In this document: positions 25,141 through 33,629 of the stretch, piece after piece
How positions within the stretch are numbered: the first letter of the stretch is position 1
Layout of the letters: each line of letters begins with the position of its first letter
Assembly: GCA_018304465.1 (NCBI GenBank)
Contig: JAGVWC010000010.1
Coordinates: 1-64,000, forward strand
Length of the DNA stretch: 64,000 nt
Reading direction: 5' to 3'
DNA from: Candidatus Iainarchaeum sp.
Lineage (GTDB): Archaea > Iainarchaeota > Iainarchaeia > Iainarchaeales > JAGVWC01
Notes under the pieces: generated by a model
Database searches by the model: none
Seen by the model: the letters and a program-made list of their open reading frames with translations, nothing else
What the model was told of the DNA's origin: nothing
Made by a program: the position numbers and the translations under genes

Positions 25141-26468
25141 ACATGACTGTCAATCGGTGTAAACGCACTGATTTCTCCGACCAAATTGGTGGCGATCAGA
25201 CGCTTGACTTCGTCTTTGTCCTTGAAATTACCCAAAAGCCAGGCCAGTTTCACAAAAGCTGTTTCCGGCAGCATGTCTTCGCAGCCAACAACCCCCATAT
25301 TCGCAAGATCAACGGCCTTATCATACACATGCATATGCACCCGGCCAAAAAGACACTGACTCGCCATGGCCACCACACAGCCTTTTTGAAGAATTTTCTC
25401 AAGCATTTCCCGATTCTTCAAATTCGGTTTGGAAAGTTCATTCGGAGCAGCGATGGGTGCATGACCCAAGGCCATTCCTTCCAAAACCAACCCGTCGTAT
25501 TTCAGATAAGGTTCCAGCTGGTCTGCAGAAAAATGCGTGTGAAGCTTCACCAACGCAACCCGGTCCGCAAAATCCGGACGAATTAAAGGAACGCGTTTTC
25601 CTTTTCGAAGATAATCGGTTTTCACAAACTGAATCTCCCCGGTTTTTGAATGGACCCGGGCAATAATCGAATCGTTTATCGGCTGAAATGCGTCTCTTCG
25701 AGACGAATGCATTTTCCGGGTTTTACAAGCAGGCAAAATCGCACACCAGTCATCATCCGAAGTTTCATGCATACAGATCGCAACCCCGGAAAAATCGGAT
25801 TTTACGATAAAATTGGCCGCCGCCAACATATTGGTGTGTGCATCACTGGATCCACGGTCGCTTGAACGCTGAGCTCCGACAAAAATAATCGGAATCGGAG
25901 AATTCTGAATCGCAAAAGCCAATGCAGCGGAAGAATAATGCATGGTGTCGGTTCCATGCGCAATAATGATCCCCGCCAGGGACGGGTTTTTTTGAATTTC
26001 TTTCCCGATTTCTTTTGCAATTAAAGAATAATGCGGAAAACGCATGTCTTCAGACCACATTTTTGATAACAAACGCGATTCAAAATTCGCAATCGCTTCA
26101 AGCCCCGGAAAAAGAGGAACCAAATCTTCGGGATTAAACGACGCAAACACCGCACCTGTGCGGTAATCCACGCGGCTAGCAATCGTTCCGCCCGTATGCA
26201 AAATCAAAATCGTCGGAAGCCCCGGAATGTTCTGCAAAGAATTTGAAGGCGCTTTGGCCACGCGTTTTCCACTTGAAAGTTTTTCAACCGAATCAATCGA
26301 CCCGGCATCAAGCCCGACATTATACCCGTTATCCATTTTCAGAACCAAAACCGATTCATCCGACGACGGAATAATCGTGCCTTTGAAAACCGCGCCCGAC
26401 TTTGTCACGGACACATGATCGCCTTCGGCCACTTTATGCTTCTTCAACAACTGGGACGCGTTCAACAA
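25137..26468 (-). CDS. gatD: archaeal Glu-tRNA(Gln) amidotransferase subunit D
   Basis: 443 residues. The N-terminal beta domain (AEGDHVSVTKSGAVFKGTII) is followed by an asparaginase-like domain with the catalytic Thr motifs ILHTGGTIASRVDYRTGAV and IIAHGTDTMHYSSAAL. GatD releases ammonia from glutamine for GatE. Length matches family (about 430-440). First gene of the gatD-(CBU_0592-like)-gatE run. Divergent from the aldolase gene. Confidence 0.97.
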   Translation of the reverse strand: MLNASQLLKKHKVAEGDHVSVTKSGAVFKGTIIPSSDESVLVLKMDNGYNVGLDAGSIDSVEKLSSGKRVAKAPSNSLQNIPGLPTILILHTGGTIASRVDYRTGAVFASFNPEDLVPLFPGLEAIANFESRLLSKMWSEDMRFPHYSLIAKEIGKEIQKNPSLAGIIIAHGTDTMHYSSAALAFAIQNSPIPIIFVGAQRSSDRGSSDAHTNMLAAANFIVKSDFSGVAICMHETSDDDWCAILPACKTRKMHSSRRDAFQPINDSIIARVHSKTGEIQFVKTDYLRKGKRVPLIRPDFADRVALVKLHTHFSADQLEPYLKYDGLVLEGMALGHAPIAAPNELSKPNLKNREMLEKILQKGCVVAMASQCLFGRVHMHVYDKAVDLANMGVVGCEDMLPETAFVKLAWLLGNFKDKDEVKRLIATNLVGEISAFTPIDSHV

Positions 26469-26529
26469 AAATTCCCCGCAAAACGAACGAATAAATATAC
26501 GAAAGAATTAATTTTAATGGGTTTGCATA

Positions 26530-27441
26530 TTGGAAAAACCGTTTATTGCCGGAAAACGACTCGTTAACGCCGCTTTCAAACAACGCTTTGCGATCGGCGC
26601 GTTTAACACCGTGAACCTCGAAGTCAACCAAGCGATCATCGAAACCGCCAAAGAAGAAAACGCGCCGTGTTGGGTTCAAACCTCCGAAAAAACCATTTCG
26701 TACGCGAAAATTCCGAATTTGGTGTCCATGACCCGAATCATCGCAAACGAAAACAAAATTCCCGTCGTTCTCCACTTGGATCACGGGCACTCGGTTACCC
26801 AAGCCAAGGTCTGCATCGACGCGGGCTACTCAAGCGTGATGATCGACACTTCGCTTGAAGAATACGAAACAAACCTGAAATTAACCCGGCAAGTCGTCAC
26901 GTATGCGCGATCAAGAGGCGTCTCCGTCGAAGCCGAACTCGGCGTGCTGTCGCGACAATCCGACATGTACACGGATCCCGATCAAGCCGTCGAATTCGTG
27001 GAAAAAACCGGAATCGATTACCTGGCGGTCGCGGTCGGCACCAAACACGGCGCTTTCAAACTCAAAGGACGCGAAAAAATCGATTTGAAACGATTGAAAA
27101 CCATTCATGAAAAAGTACCGGTTCCCCTCGTATTGCACGGTGCTTCCAGCGTGAACCCAAAAACCGTTAAAACCGCGAACAAATACGGCGCCGCCTTAAC
27201 CGGGCTCAAAGGAATCCCCGAAGAAACCATCCGCAAAGCCATCAAACTCGGAATCGCCAAAATCAACATCGACACCGACTTGCGGCTCGCGTTCACGACC
27301 GGACTACGCCAATTTCTCGCGGAAAACCCAAACGAATTCGGAACCCGCGAAGCATTATTGTTTGCCAAAGAAAAAGTCAAAGAAGAACTTCGGCACAAAA
27401 TCAAATTGTTTGGAATGAAAAACAAAGCCCACAACCCATAG
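26530..27441 (+). CDS. fba: class II fructose-bisphosphate aldolase
   Basis: 303 residues from a TTG start, since no in-frame ATG exists upstream and the family N-terminus aligns here. The family opening is ending in FAIGAFNTVNLEVNQAIIE. The zinc ligand and general-base motifs are HLDHGHS, EAELGVLS, VAVGTKHGAFK and VLHGASSV. Class II aldolases cleave or form fructose 1,6-bisphosphate. Many archaea use class I or bifunctional enzymes instead, so this is a bacterial-type gene. Confidence 0.92.
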   Translation: MEKPFIAGKRLVNAAFKQRFAIGAFNTVNLEVNQAIIETAKEENAPCWVQTSEKTISYAKIPNLVSMTRIIANENKIPVVLHLDHGHSVTQAKVCIDAGYSSVMIDTSLEEYETNLKLTRQVVTYARSRGVSVEAELGVLSRQSDMYTDPDQAVEFVEKTGIDYLAVAVGTKHGAFKLKGREKIDLKRLKTIHEKVPVPLVLHGASSVNPKTVKTANKYGAALTGLKGIPEETIRKAIKLGIAKINIDTDLRLAFTTGLRQFLAENPNEFGTREALLFAKEKVKEELRHKIKLFGMKNKAHNP

Positions 27442-27449
27442 GAATCCCT

Positions 27450-28142
27450 TTGCCCACCCGACCACTTCCGCTTTCAATGATCAAACGGCTTCGACAAGCC
27501 GTTTTGCGCCAAGAAAAAAAAGACTCCGGCCAAATCCGCCTAAACCGATTACTTGGAAAACTGCCGATTGCGGATCATCGCCAGCCAAGGCTTCGCGTAC
27601 CCACATATGAAACCGCGAGACCCGGCGGACGCATCCGCGGATTTAGAACCGAACGAAATTATCCCACGGAACCCGAAATCATCATCAAACGCGTTCATGG
27701 AACCGCCGGCGAAAACCAAAAAGCGTCTCAAATCGTTCGAACACTCCAAAAAATCGTGCAAGAGCACAACCGACGATTTCCTTTCACCCGGTACGAATTA
27801 CGGTCACCCCATGCGTACCCGCTTGGAGAACGATTCGTGGCCATGGCAAAAACCACGGTCCCAAGCATCGGAGAAATCCTCGGAAGCCACAAAACCCAAC
27901 GCGGAATAAACTTTTTCAGATACCTCAAAAGAACCCATGGAATTAGAAAACGCGACCTGCGAGAAGCGGTCGCGGAATTGTGTGACCATCTTCGCCCATT
28001 GTACGAACCATTTTACCCCCATGTTCTAAGCGACACTGCCGCCCGTCGAATTCAAAATTCCAACGTACTTAATTCCAACATACTTGTCGCGGGGGTGAAA
28101 AACAAAAAAATAATTTTTGTTCCGCTCATCGACTGGTTCTGA
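27450..28142 (+). CDS. conserved hypothetical protein
   Basis: 230 residues from TTG 27450, or 221 from ATG 27477. The N-terminus is basic and Pro-rich; the middle contains PEIIIKRVHG and SIGEILGSHKTQRGINFFRYL, and the end NSNILVAGVKNKKIIFVPLI resembles the C-terminal strands of kinase-like folds. No catalytic motif is complete, so no function is claimed. It begins eight bases after the aldolase gene. Confidence 0.55.
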   Translation: MPTRPLPLSMIKRLRQAVLRQEKKDSGQIRLNRLLGKLPIADHRQPRLRVPTYETARPGGRIRGFRTERNYPTEPEIIIKRVHGTAGENQKASQIVRTLQKIVQEHNRRFPFTRYELRSPHAYPLGERFVAMAKTTVPSIGEILGSHKTQRGINFFRYLKRTHGIRKRDLREAVAELCDHLRPLYEPFYPHVLSDTAARRIQNSNVLNSNILVAGVKNKKIIFVPLIDWF

Positions 28143-28339
28143 AAAAAATTCGTCAACTACCGAAAAAAAAATAGTTTTTCTCTTGTTGTGTAGCAAACTG
28201 AAAGAAGGCATTTAAATGTTTTTATTCTTCATGAATGAAAATAGAGAAAGAAAAACAAATCACTCCCGCTTTTTTGGCAACAACCAATATTCGAGGCATT
28301 GCCAGAGCCAACGGCGGAGAAAACAGGAGAGGAATAGAC

Positions 28340-28993
28340 ATGAACGTATGCGTCCTATTTTCAGGCGGAAAAGACAGTATGCTGGCAACCCAACTGGCGA
28401 TTACCAGCGGGCACCAAATCAAATGCTTGGTATCGTTTAAGTGCGACACAAATTATTTGTTCGACACCATCAACCTAAAATTCGTGGAAATGGCGGCGCA
28501 AGCCATGCAAATCCCGCTGCAAGAATTCGAACTTGGAAGCGGAAAAGACGAAACCCTGCTTTGCCTGCACGAAAGCCTCATCAGCCTCAAAAAACAGTTC
28601 AAAATCCAGGGAATCGTCACCGGCGCGCAAACCCCGTCCGGAAAAAGCCAGCTCCTTGAACGACTCTGCGCCGAACTCCAGTTGACCTGCATTCACCCGT
28701 TGATCGGAATCAAACAACACAACGTGCTGTACGCGGCCCTCAAAAACAAATACAAAGTCATGATCGTCAAAACCGACGGGTATCAACAGCTCTTGGGACA
28801 AGTACTCGACGAAAAAACCATCGAAGAACACGATTCGAAAACCCTCGAACACGCGGTTGACTTCGGGAAAGGATCCATTATCCTGGATTCCCCCTTGTTC
28901 CGCAAAAAAATACACGTCGTGGAATCCGAATCCGTTCACGAAGGCACCATCATGAAACTACTGTTGACAGGAATGGTGCTCGAAAACAAGTGA
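28340..28993 (+). CDS. Dph6-like ATP-pyrophosphatase (diphthine-ammonia ligase family)
   Basis: 217 residues from ATG 28340, preceded by GGAGAGG at a good distance. The PP-loop VLFSGGKDSMLATQ opens the protein, followed by the family pattern GIVTGAQTPSGKSQLLERLC and HPLIG. Dph6 makes the last step of diphthamide on elongation factor 2, using ATP and ammonia. Other ATP-PPase family members of unknown function look similar, so the exact reaction is likely but not certain. A longer start at 28235 lacks a ribosome-binding site. Confidence 0.78.
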   Translation: MNVCVLFSGGKDSMLATQLAITSGHQIKCLVSFKCDTNYLFDTINLKFVEMAAQAMQIPLQEFELGSGKDETLLCLHESLISLKKQFKIQGIVTGAQTPSGKSQLLERLCAELQLTCIHPLIGIKQHNVLYAALKNKYKVMIVKTDGYQQLLGQVLDEKTIEEHDSKTLEHAVDFGKGSIILDSPLFRKKIHVVESESVHEGTIMKLLLTGMVLENK

Positions 28994-29003
28994 AACGAAA
29001 AAA

Positions 29004-29966
29004 TCAGTCACAGTGCCCGTTCACCGGAGTCGACAACACCCACGCCGACAAAAAATCGCCTTCCACAAACGACTGGTTCGGATCCGCGTTTTTCCACGCG
29101 AACAAACATTGCGCCGCAAGCACGCATTCTTCGCACGCGAATTTTTTTTTGCACAAATCGTTTTCCGAGTCAAAACTGGTTTGTGGCGGCGCATCCGTTA
29201 TTGCGCGACAGTTGGATTGAACCACGCCAACAGATTTGAAATTAATCGTTTTCGAATCCGAACCCGCTTTTTCCCCGGTCACTTCAACCTGCGCTTCCAT
29301 GTCCCCGATTTGATTCAAAATCACTTCAAACGAAACGGTTTGCGATTCTTGGGCTTCCAATTCCCCCACGGGAAGCTCCCGAAAAGACACCGGAACCAAT
29401 TCCCCGTCTTTTCGAACGAACAAACGCAAAAACACGGTATTCGAAACGCCTCGCACGGAACCCGTGTTTTTGATTTTAACCAAAAACGGCACTTTCGAAT
29501 CCACGGACAAATCCACGACCGGAGAAACAAAAAGCGATTCGATTGAAACCTGGGCGGGTTTGGAACCGACAAACAACGAGCACGCGAAAAAATTGAACAA
29601 TTGTTCACAGCGCACGAAAAAAGGAATTTCCTGACGCGACTGGAACAACACGCGCGACGAATCCCACAACGCGCCTTTTTCGCACGCAACCGAACGATCG
29701 CAACAATACGACGGAGAAGTGCATTCGATCTGCAAATCCACGGCCAGATCCGAAAACGGCTTCGAAGCAAAACCCTCCCCCTGGTTCACCAAAAGCATTC
29801 CGACCGAAACCGTCTGATTGTTTTTCAATTTGGCGTTTTCGATCGCGTCCCGGATCGATTTTTCATTCTGACCCGGAGCCGAAAAAAACGGCGCCATGAA
29901 CTGGTAAAAAAAAACCATCAAAGCCACTGCGGCAATCGCCATCACGAGCAACTGGAACGAATTCAA
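29004..29966 (-). CDS. membrane-anchored Cys-rich exported protein
   Basis: 320 residues. An N-terminal hydrophobic span (about 5-24) without a clear cleavage site is followed by an outer region with Cys pairs (SYCCDRSVAC, CEQLFNFFACS, CEECVLAAQC). A central part of alternating strands (VPFLVKIKNTGSVRGV, RELPVGELEAQESQTVSFEV) resembles a CARDB/Ig-like beta sandwich. Probably a surface or pseudopilin-like protein. Its start overlaps the stop of the preceding membrane gene by four bases. Confidence 0.7.
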   Translation of the reverse strand: MNSFQLLVMAIAAVALMVFFYQFMAPFFSAPGQNEKSIRDAIENAKLKNNQTVSVGMLLVNQGEGFASKPFSDLAVDLQIECTSPSYCCDRSVACEKGALWDSSRVLFQSRQEIPFFVRCEQLFNFFACSLFVGSKPAQVSIESLFVSPVVDLSVDSKVPFLVKIKNTGSVRGVSNTVFLRLFVRKDGELVPVSFRELPVGELEAQESQTVSFEVILNQIGDMEAQVEVTGEKAGSDSKTINFKSVGVVQSNCRAITDAPPQTSFDSENDLCKKKFACEECVLAAQCLFAWKNADPNQSFVEGDFLSAWVLSTPVNGHCD

Positions 29967-30208
29967 CGCAACCGACCTTTCCGCGCGACGAAAAGATTAT
30001 GAAACTCCATTTGCGCGAGTTTTTTGAGCAAAAAACCCACCGAAAAACTGAACGCCACCAAATACAGGAAGTTTTCCCACTGCCCCGTGAAAAAAAAAGC
30101 GAACAAATATTCGTTTCGCCAGCCATCAATCAAAATAATGGTGCCCGCAACCACGACCAACGTCGCCACTAACACCAACAATTTTTCGAACAAAACAACG
30201 AGGCTCAT
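29963..30208 (-). CDS. small two- or three-span membrane protein
   Basis: 81 residues from ATG 30208, or 89 from ATG 30232. A TATA-like CTATATTAAT at about 30234-30243 would place transcription start near 30210, favouring a leaderless start at 30208. Two clear spans (about 6-20 and 37-53). No family recognised. Overlaps the downstream exported-protein gene by four bases. Confidence 0.6.
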   Translation of the reverse strand: MSLVVLFEKLLVLVATLVVVAGTIILIDGWRNEYLFAFFFTGQWENFLYLVAFSFSVGFLLKKLAQMEFHNLFVARKGRLR

Positions 30209-30250
30209 GGCAAATAAGAACGCAAAACCCATTAATATAGGTTACAGAAA

Positions 30251-30697
30251 CTACGGGGATTTGGGTTTGGAATTAAACACCCGCGCCGAAATTTCGCGGT
30301 CCAATTCCGGCGAAGACACCTTGGGTTTTAGGATTCCTTTGGCCACCAACGCGTCGCGCATGGCCACGATTTCGATTTCGGCGTTGTTTCGAAACTCGGT
30401 TAATCGCTCGATTTTCCGCAAAAAATCCGCCAAATCAAACCGCTGCTGCAAGGCATCGAGCGGAATCTGGGACAAAATCGTTTCGGTGCGCGTCACCCGC
30501 TCGTTTAACAAACCGATTTTATGGTTGATCGCAAGCAAATTCGCCGCCGCCACATCCGGGTCCTGCAGCACGGTCATGGAAGCGGCATAATCCCCCGAAG
30601 AACGACGCGGCTTGGTCAAAATCAAAACCGCGTTTCCGACACCGAAAACCCCGACGATTCCAAGCAAAGACCACAAAACAACGTCCACGAAGACCAC
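30251..30697 (-). CDS. single-span coiled-coil membrane protein
   Basis: 148 residues. One N-terminal span (about 5-26), then a long helical cytoplasmic part with heptad-like spacing (LLAINHKIGLLNERVTRTET, LADFLRKIERLTEFRNNAEI). No enzyme motif. First gene of a minus-strand run of three membrane/exported proteins that faces the plus-strand thiol-oxidoreductase gene. Confidence 0.65.
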   Translation of the reverse strand: MVFVDVVLWSLLGIVGVFGVGNAVLILTKPRRSSGDYAASMTVLQDPDVAAANLLAINHKIGLLNERVTRTETILSQIPLDALQQRFDLADFLRKIERLTEFRNNAEIEIVAMRDALVAKGILKPKVSSPELDREISARVFNSKPKSP

Positions 30698-30792
30698 TCA
30701 AAAAAAACGGTTTCAAACACCTTAAAAAAAAACCGGTTGTCCATGGGCTTAAAAAGCCTGCAGGGGACAAAAATAGTATCGGGAGAAACCAC

Positions 30793-31878
30793 ATGACCAA
30801 AACCAACCAAACGAATACGATCAAGACGCGCATTGGCACCAAAACCGAACCGGGTTTTTGGGTTCAATCCATGCCCATCTACATCGGAGTAATGCTTTTG
30901 ATCGTCGGACTGCTTGCGGGATTCGGACTACGCGCCGCTTTTTTCGAAGCCCCCGTGATCACGAACCCGGATCAAAACAACGACACGAACCAAACCAACT
31001 CCATCGAAGTCAAGGTATTCACCGACCAAACCTGCGCCATCTGCAACGAAACCACTTCGTTTGAATTATTGCTTCAAAAACGCGGCGTTGCCTATACCCG
31101 CACCAGCATTGACATTTCAAACCCCCAAAACCGCGCCACATTCGATTCCTTGGATGCCAACACCGTTCCCACGGTCAGCGTCAACGCGGCCGACTTGAAG
31201 AAAAAAGACGCCGCATTGGAAGCCACTCTTTCGCGCCAATTCAAAACCAAAAACGGCCAATTGATCATGGAAGAAATCGAATTGTACGCCGTCACCAAAC
31301 CCGATTATCCGATCCCCGTGAAATTCGTGCAAAATCCTTCGCCTGCCGCGTGCGTGACCGCTCAAACCCCCTTGGTGTGGGAATTCGGAGACTTCCTGTG
31401 CCCCGAATGCTACGATACTTTGCCGCAAGTCGTTCAACTCGAAAGCGATTTTAACAACCAAATCCAATACGATTTCAAACACATGATTTATTTCGGACAA
31501 GACACCGATTCCGAACGGGTCGCGAACTCCGCAGAATGCGCCCGCGACCAAAACAAATTCACCCAATACAAAAAAACCATTTTCGAACAATTCTTCGGAC
31601 TCAATTTTCCCAGTTGGGATCCGGCACGCCAACTGGTGGCCGCCACCCAAGCCCAGATTCCCGACCAAAACCAATTCAAAACCTGCATTGACTCGAACCA
31701 ACACTTCGACAAAGTAAACCGCACCAACGGAACCGACATCACAATCGCGCGCCAATTCAAAGTCGCGATGGTTCCGGCGTTTTTGATCGACTGCCAATAC
31801 CTCGTCTTGCGCCCCGCAAACATCGCGAACACGCTTTGCGGTTTGCACCCCGCGCTTGCCGCCTGTGACAACCAATGA
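30793..31878 (+). CDS. membrane-anchored two-domain thiol-disulfide oxidoreductase
   Basis: 361 residues. One span (about 27-46) anchors two thioredoxin-fold domains outside the membrane. The first (71-170) is glutaredoxin-like with a CAIC pair (Cys81, Cys84) and a cis-Pro in NTVPTVSV. The second (180-355) is DsbA-like with FLCPEC (Cys203, Cys206) and cis-Pro in VAMVPAFLID. The protein probably forms or isomerises disulfides in Cys-rich surface proteins such as those at 29004 and 34823. The next gene overlaps its stop by four bases. Confidence 0.83.
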   Translation: MTKTNQTNTIKTRIGTKTEPGFWVQSMPIYIGVMLLIVGLLAGFGLRAAFFEAPVITNPDQNNDTNQTNSIEVKVFTDQTCAICNETTSFELLLQKRGVAYTRTSIDISNPQNRATFDSLDANTVPTVSVNAADLKKKDAALEATLSRQFKTKNGQLIMEEIELYAVTKPDYPIPVKFVQNPSPAACVTAQTPLVWEFGDFLCPECYDTLPQVVQLESDFNNQIQYDFKHMIYFGQDTDSERVANSAECARDQNKFTQYKKTIFEQFFGLNFPSWDPARQLVAATQAQIPDQNQFKTCIDSNQHFDKVNRTNGTDITIARQFKVAMVPAFLIDCQYLVLRPANIANTLCGLHPALAACDNQ

Positions 31879-32423
31879 AAACCAAAGACGCGATCCTGTT
31901 CCTCACTGGATTACTCATCGGCGCAACCCTCAGCGTTTTTTTCGCGCCCCAATTCACCGGTTTTACCACGGGCCCCGGAACAAACCCCGAAAACATATCG
32001 GTTTTTTTCTGTCCAACGGATCCTTGCGCCGAAGAACTCATTTTTCGCATCAATTCCGCGCAATCCTCGGTGGACATCGCGATTTATTCCTTCACCTTAG
32101 ACGAAATCTCGGACGCGTTAATCGACGCCAAACAACGCGGCGTGAAAGTCCGCGTATTGTTTGACGAAGGCGAATCCAAAAGCCAGTATTCCGAAGACGA
32201 AAAACTCGCGGCCAACCAAATTTCCATCAAAAGATTCGAAAAAACCCGGGGCTTGATGCACAACAAATTCGCGATCATCGACCAACACACCGTGATCACG
32301 GGATCCTACAATTACAGCCAAAACGCGACCCAATACAACAACGAAAACCTCATCGCGATCAAAAACACCCGAATTGCCAGCCAATACCAAACGGCTTTCG
32401 AATTCCTCTGGAATCAGAGCTGA
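31875..32423 (+). CDS. exported phospholipase D-like nuclease (single HKD motif)
   Basis: 182 residues with a signal or anchor segment at 6-24. The PLD motif MHNKFAIIDQHTVITGSYN holds the catalytic His129, Lys131 and Asp136, followed by NYSQNATQYNNEN. Proteins with one HKD motif act as dimers, as in the Nuc endonuclease. Nucleic-acid cleavage outside the membrane is the likely role. Overlaps the thiol-oxidoreductase gene by four bases. Confidence 0.88.
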   Translation: MKTKDAILFLTGLLIGATLSVFFAPQFTGFTTGPGTNPENISVFFCPTDPCAEELIFRINSAQSSVDIAIYSFTLDEISDALIDAKQRGVKVRVLFDEGESKSQYSEDEKLAANQISIKRFEKTRGLMHNKFAIIDQHTVITGSYNYSQNATQYNNENLIAIKNTRIASQYQTAFEFLWNQS

Positions 32424-32427
32424 AAAA

Positions 32428-33045
32428 ATGAACAACAAAATTTTTGAACAACTCAAAATCACTTCTTTGGAAGGAATTTATCCGATCGGCGAAGACTCGG
32501 AACTGCTTTCAAGCGCACTATTCATCCCCAAAAACGCGTCGTGCCTGGATCTTGGCTGTGGCACCGGCATCCAAGGAATCACCATGGCAAAGCAAGGCGC
32601 AAAAAAAATCACGTTCGGTGACATCAATCCAAACGCCCTAGAAAACGCCCGCATCAACGTTTTGCAAAACCACGTCAAAACCCGGGTTTCGTTCGTGCAA
32701 ACCGACGTGTTCTCGAATGTATCCGAATCCTTTGACGTCATCGCATTTAATCCGCCGTATGTTCCAAGCGACGACATCCAATGGATCGAAACCGACGGCG
32801 GAAAAAAAGGACGGAAAATCCTCGATCGGTTCCTTGAAACCGTTTCCGATCATCTTTCTCCCGCGGGAGAGGTATTTTTTTTGCAAACCAGTTTGAACGG
32901 AACAAAAAAAACCGAGGAAATCCTTCGAAAAAAAGGTTTTCGATTTGAAATCATCTGCCGACAAAAACTGTTCTTTGAAGAACTCCTGGTTTTTCACGCC
33001 CAAAAAAACCCAAAACCGGCTGATATTCGAAAACAAAAAAAATAA
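32428..33045 (+). CDS. HemK/PrmC-related methyltransferase
   Basis: 205 residues from ATG 32428. Motif I is CLDLGCGTGIQGITMAKQG, the acidic strand is ITFGDINPNAL, and FDVIAFNPPYVPS contains the NPPY tetrad that positions a glutamine side chain in N5-glutamine methyltransferases. Archaeal members methylate the GGQ motif of release factor aRF1. No N-terminal domain as in bacterial PrmC, consistent with the archaeal Mtq2-like form. Confidence 0.8.
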   Translation: MNNKIFEQLKITSLEGIYPIGEDSELLSSALFIPKNASCLDLGCGTGIQGITMAKQGAKKITFGDINPNALENARINVLQNHVKTRVSFVQTDVFSNVSESFDVIAFNPPYVPSDDIQWIETDGGKKGRKILDRFLETVSDHLSPAGEVFFLQTSLNGTKKTEEILRKKGFRFEIICRQKLFFEELLVFHAQKNPKPADIRKQKK

Positions 33046-33083
33046 ATAGTTCTTCTTCCTTTGGCCCCATAGGTGACCAAAAC

Positions 33084-33539
33084 ATGCAAAACCAAAAAAT
33101 TTTCCTCGTCTTGATGGCGTTGTTCATCGGCTTGGCCGGATGCACCCAGCCTCCCGCCCCGATGGATGACACCAATTTCCAAAACGAACCCGATCAAAAC
33201 CAGGCCATCGTTGGAAACGATCGGGATTCCCACGGCTGTATTCCATCCGCCGGATACAGTTGGTGCGAAGCCAAACAAAAATGCCTGCGTTCATGGGAAG
33301 AACCCTGCGAAGAAAACAACGCCATGACCGAACAAACCGCCCGCGAAATCGCCCAAAACAGTTCCGCGTGCCAACAATACTTGTCAGCGGATGCCAACGC
33401 GACCTATAACGAAACCACTGCCACCTGGTGGTTTGACCTTGACATTATCCAAAAAGGTTGTTCGCCCGCTTGCGTGGTATTCGAATCGGACGAAAACGCG
33501 GAAATCAACTGGCGCTGCACGGGACTCGTTTCCCCGTAA
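33084..33539 (+). CDS. lipoprotein with Cys-rich domain
   Basis: 151 residues. A lipobox LAGC ends at Cys20 after a hydrophobic stretch, so the mature protein is probably lipid-anchored. The domain HGCIPSAGYSWCEAKQKCL followed by WEEPC is a recurring small Cys motif of archaeal and bacterial lipoproteins. Two more cysteine pairs follow (SACQQY, KGCSPAC). Function unknown. Confidence 0.78.
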   Translation: MQNQKIFLVLMALFIGLAGCTQPPAPMDDTNFQNEPDQNQAIVGNDRDSHGCIPSAGYSWCEAKQKCLRSWEEPCEENNAMTEQTAREIAQNSSACQQYLSADANATYNETTATWWFDLDIIQKGCSPACVVFESDENAEINWRCTGLVSP

Positions 33540-33629
33540 AAAAAAACCGGTTGATTTTCTTTTTTTTTAAAATCCCACCTTCGAAAACGAATCTGAGGTA
33601 TTTTAATCGTTTTTGGGGCTAATCCCCAT

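Noticed and set aside
33610-33629. GGGG-loop-CCCC hairpin before the DRG gene as a riboswitch
   Set aside because: Only a 4-bp stem, too small, with no second element.
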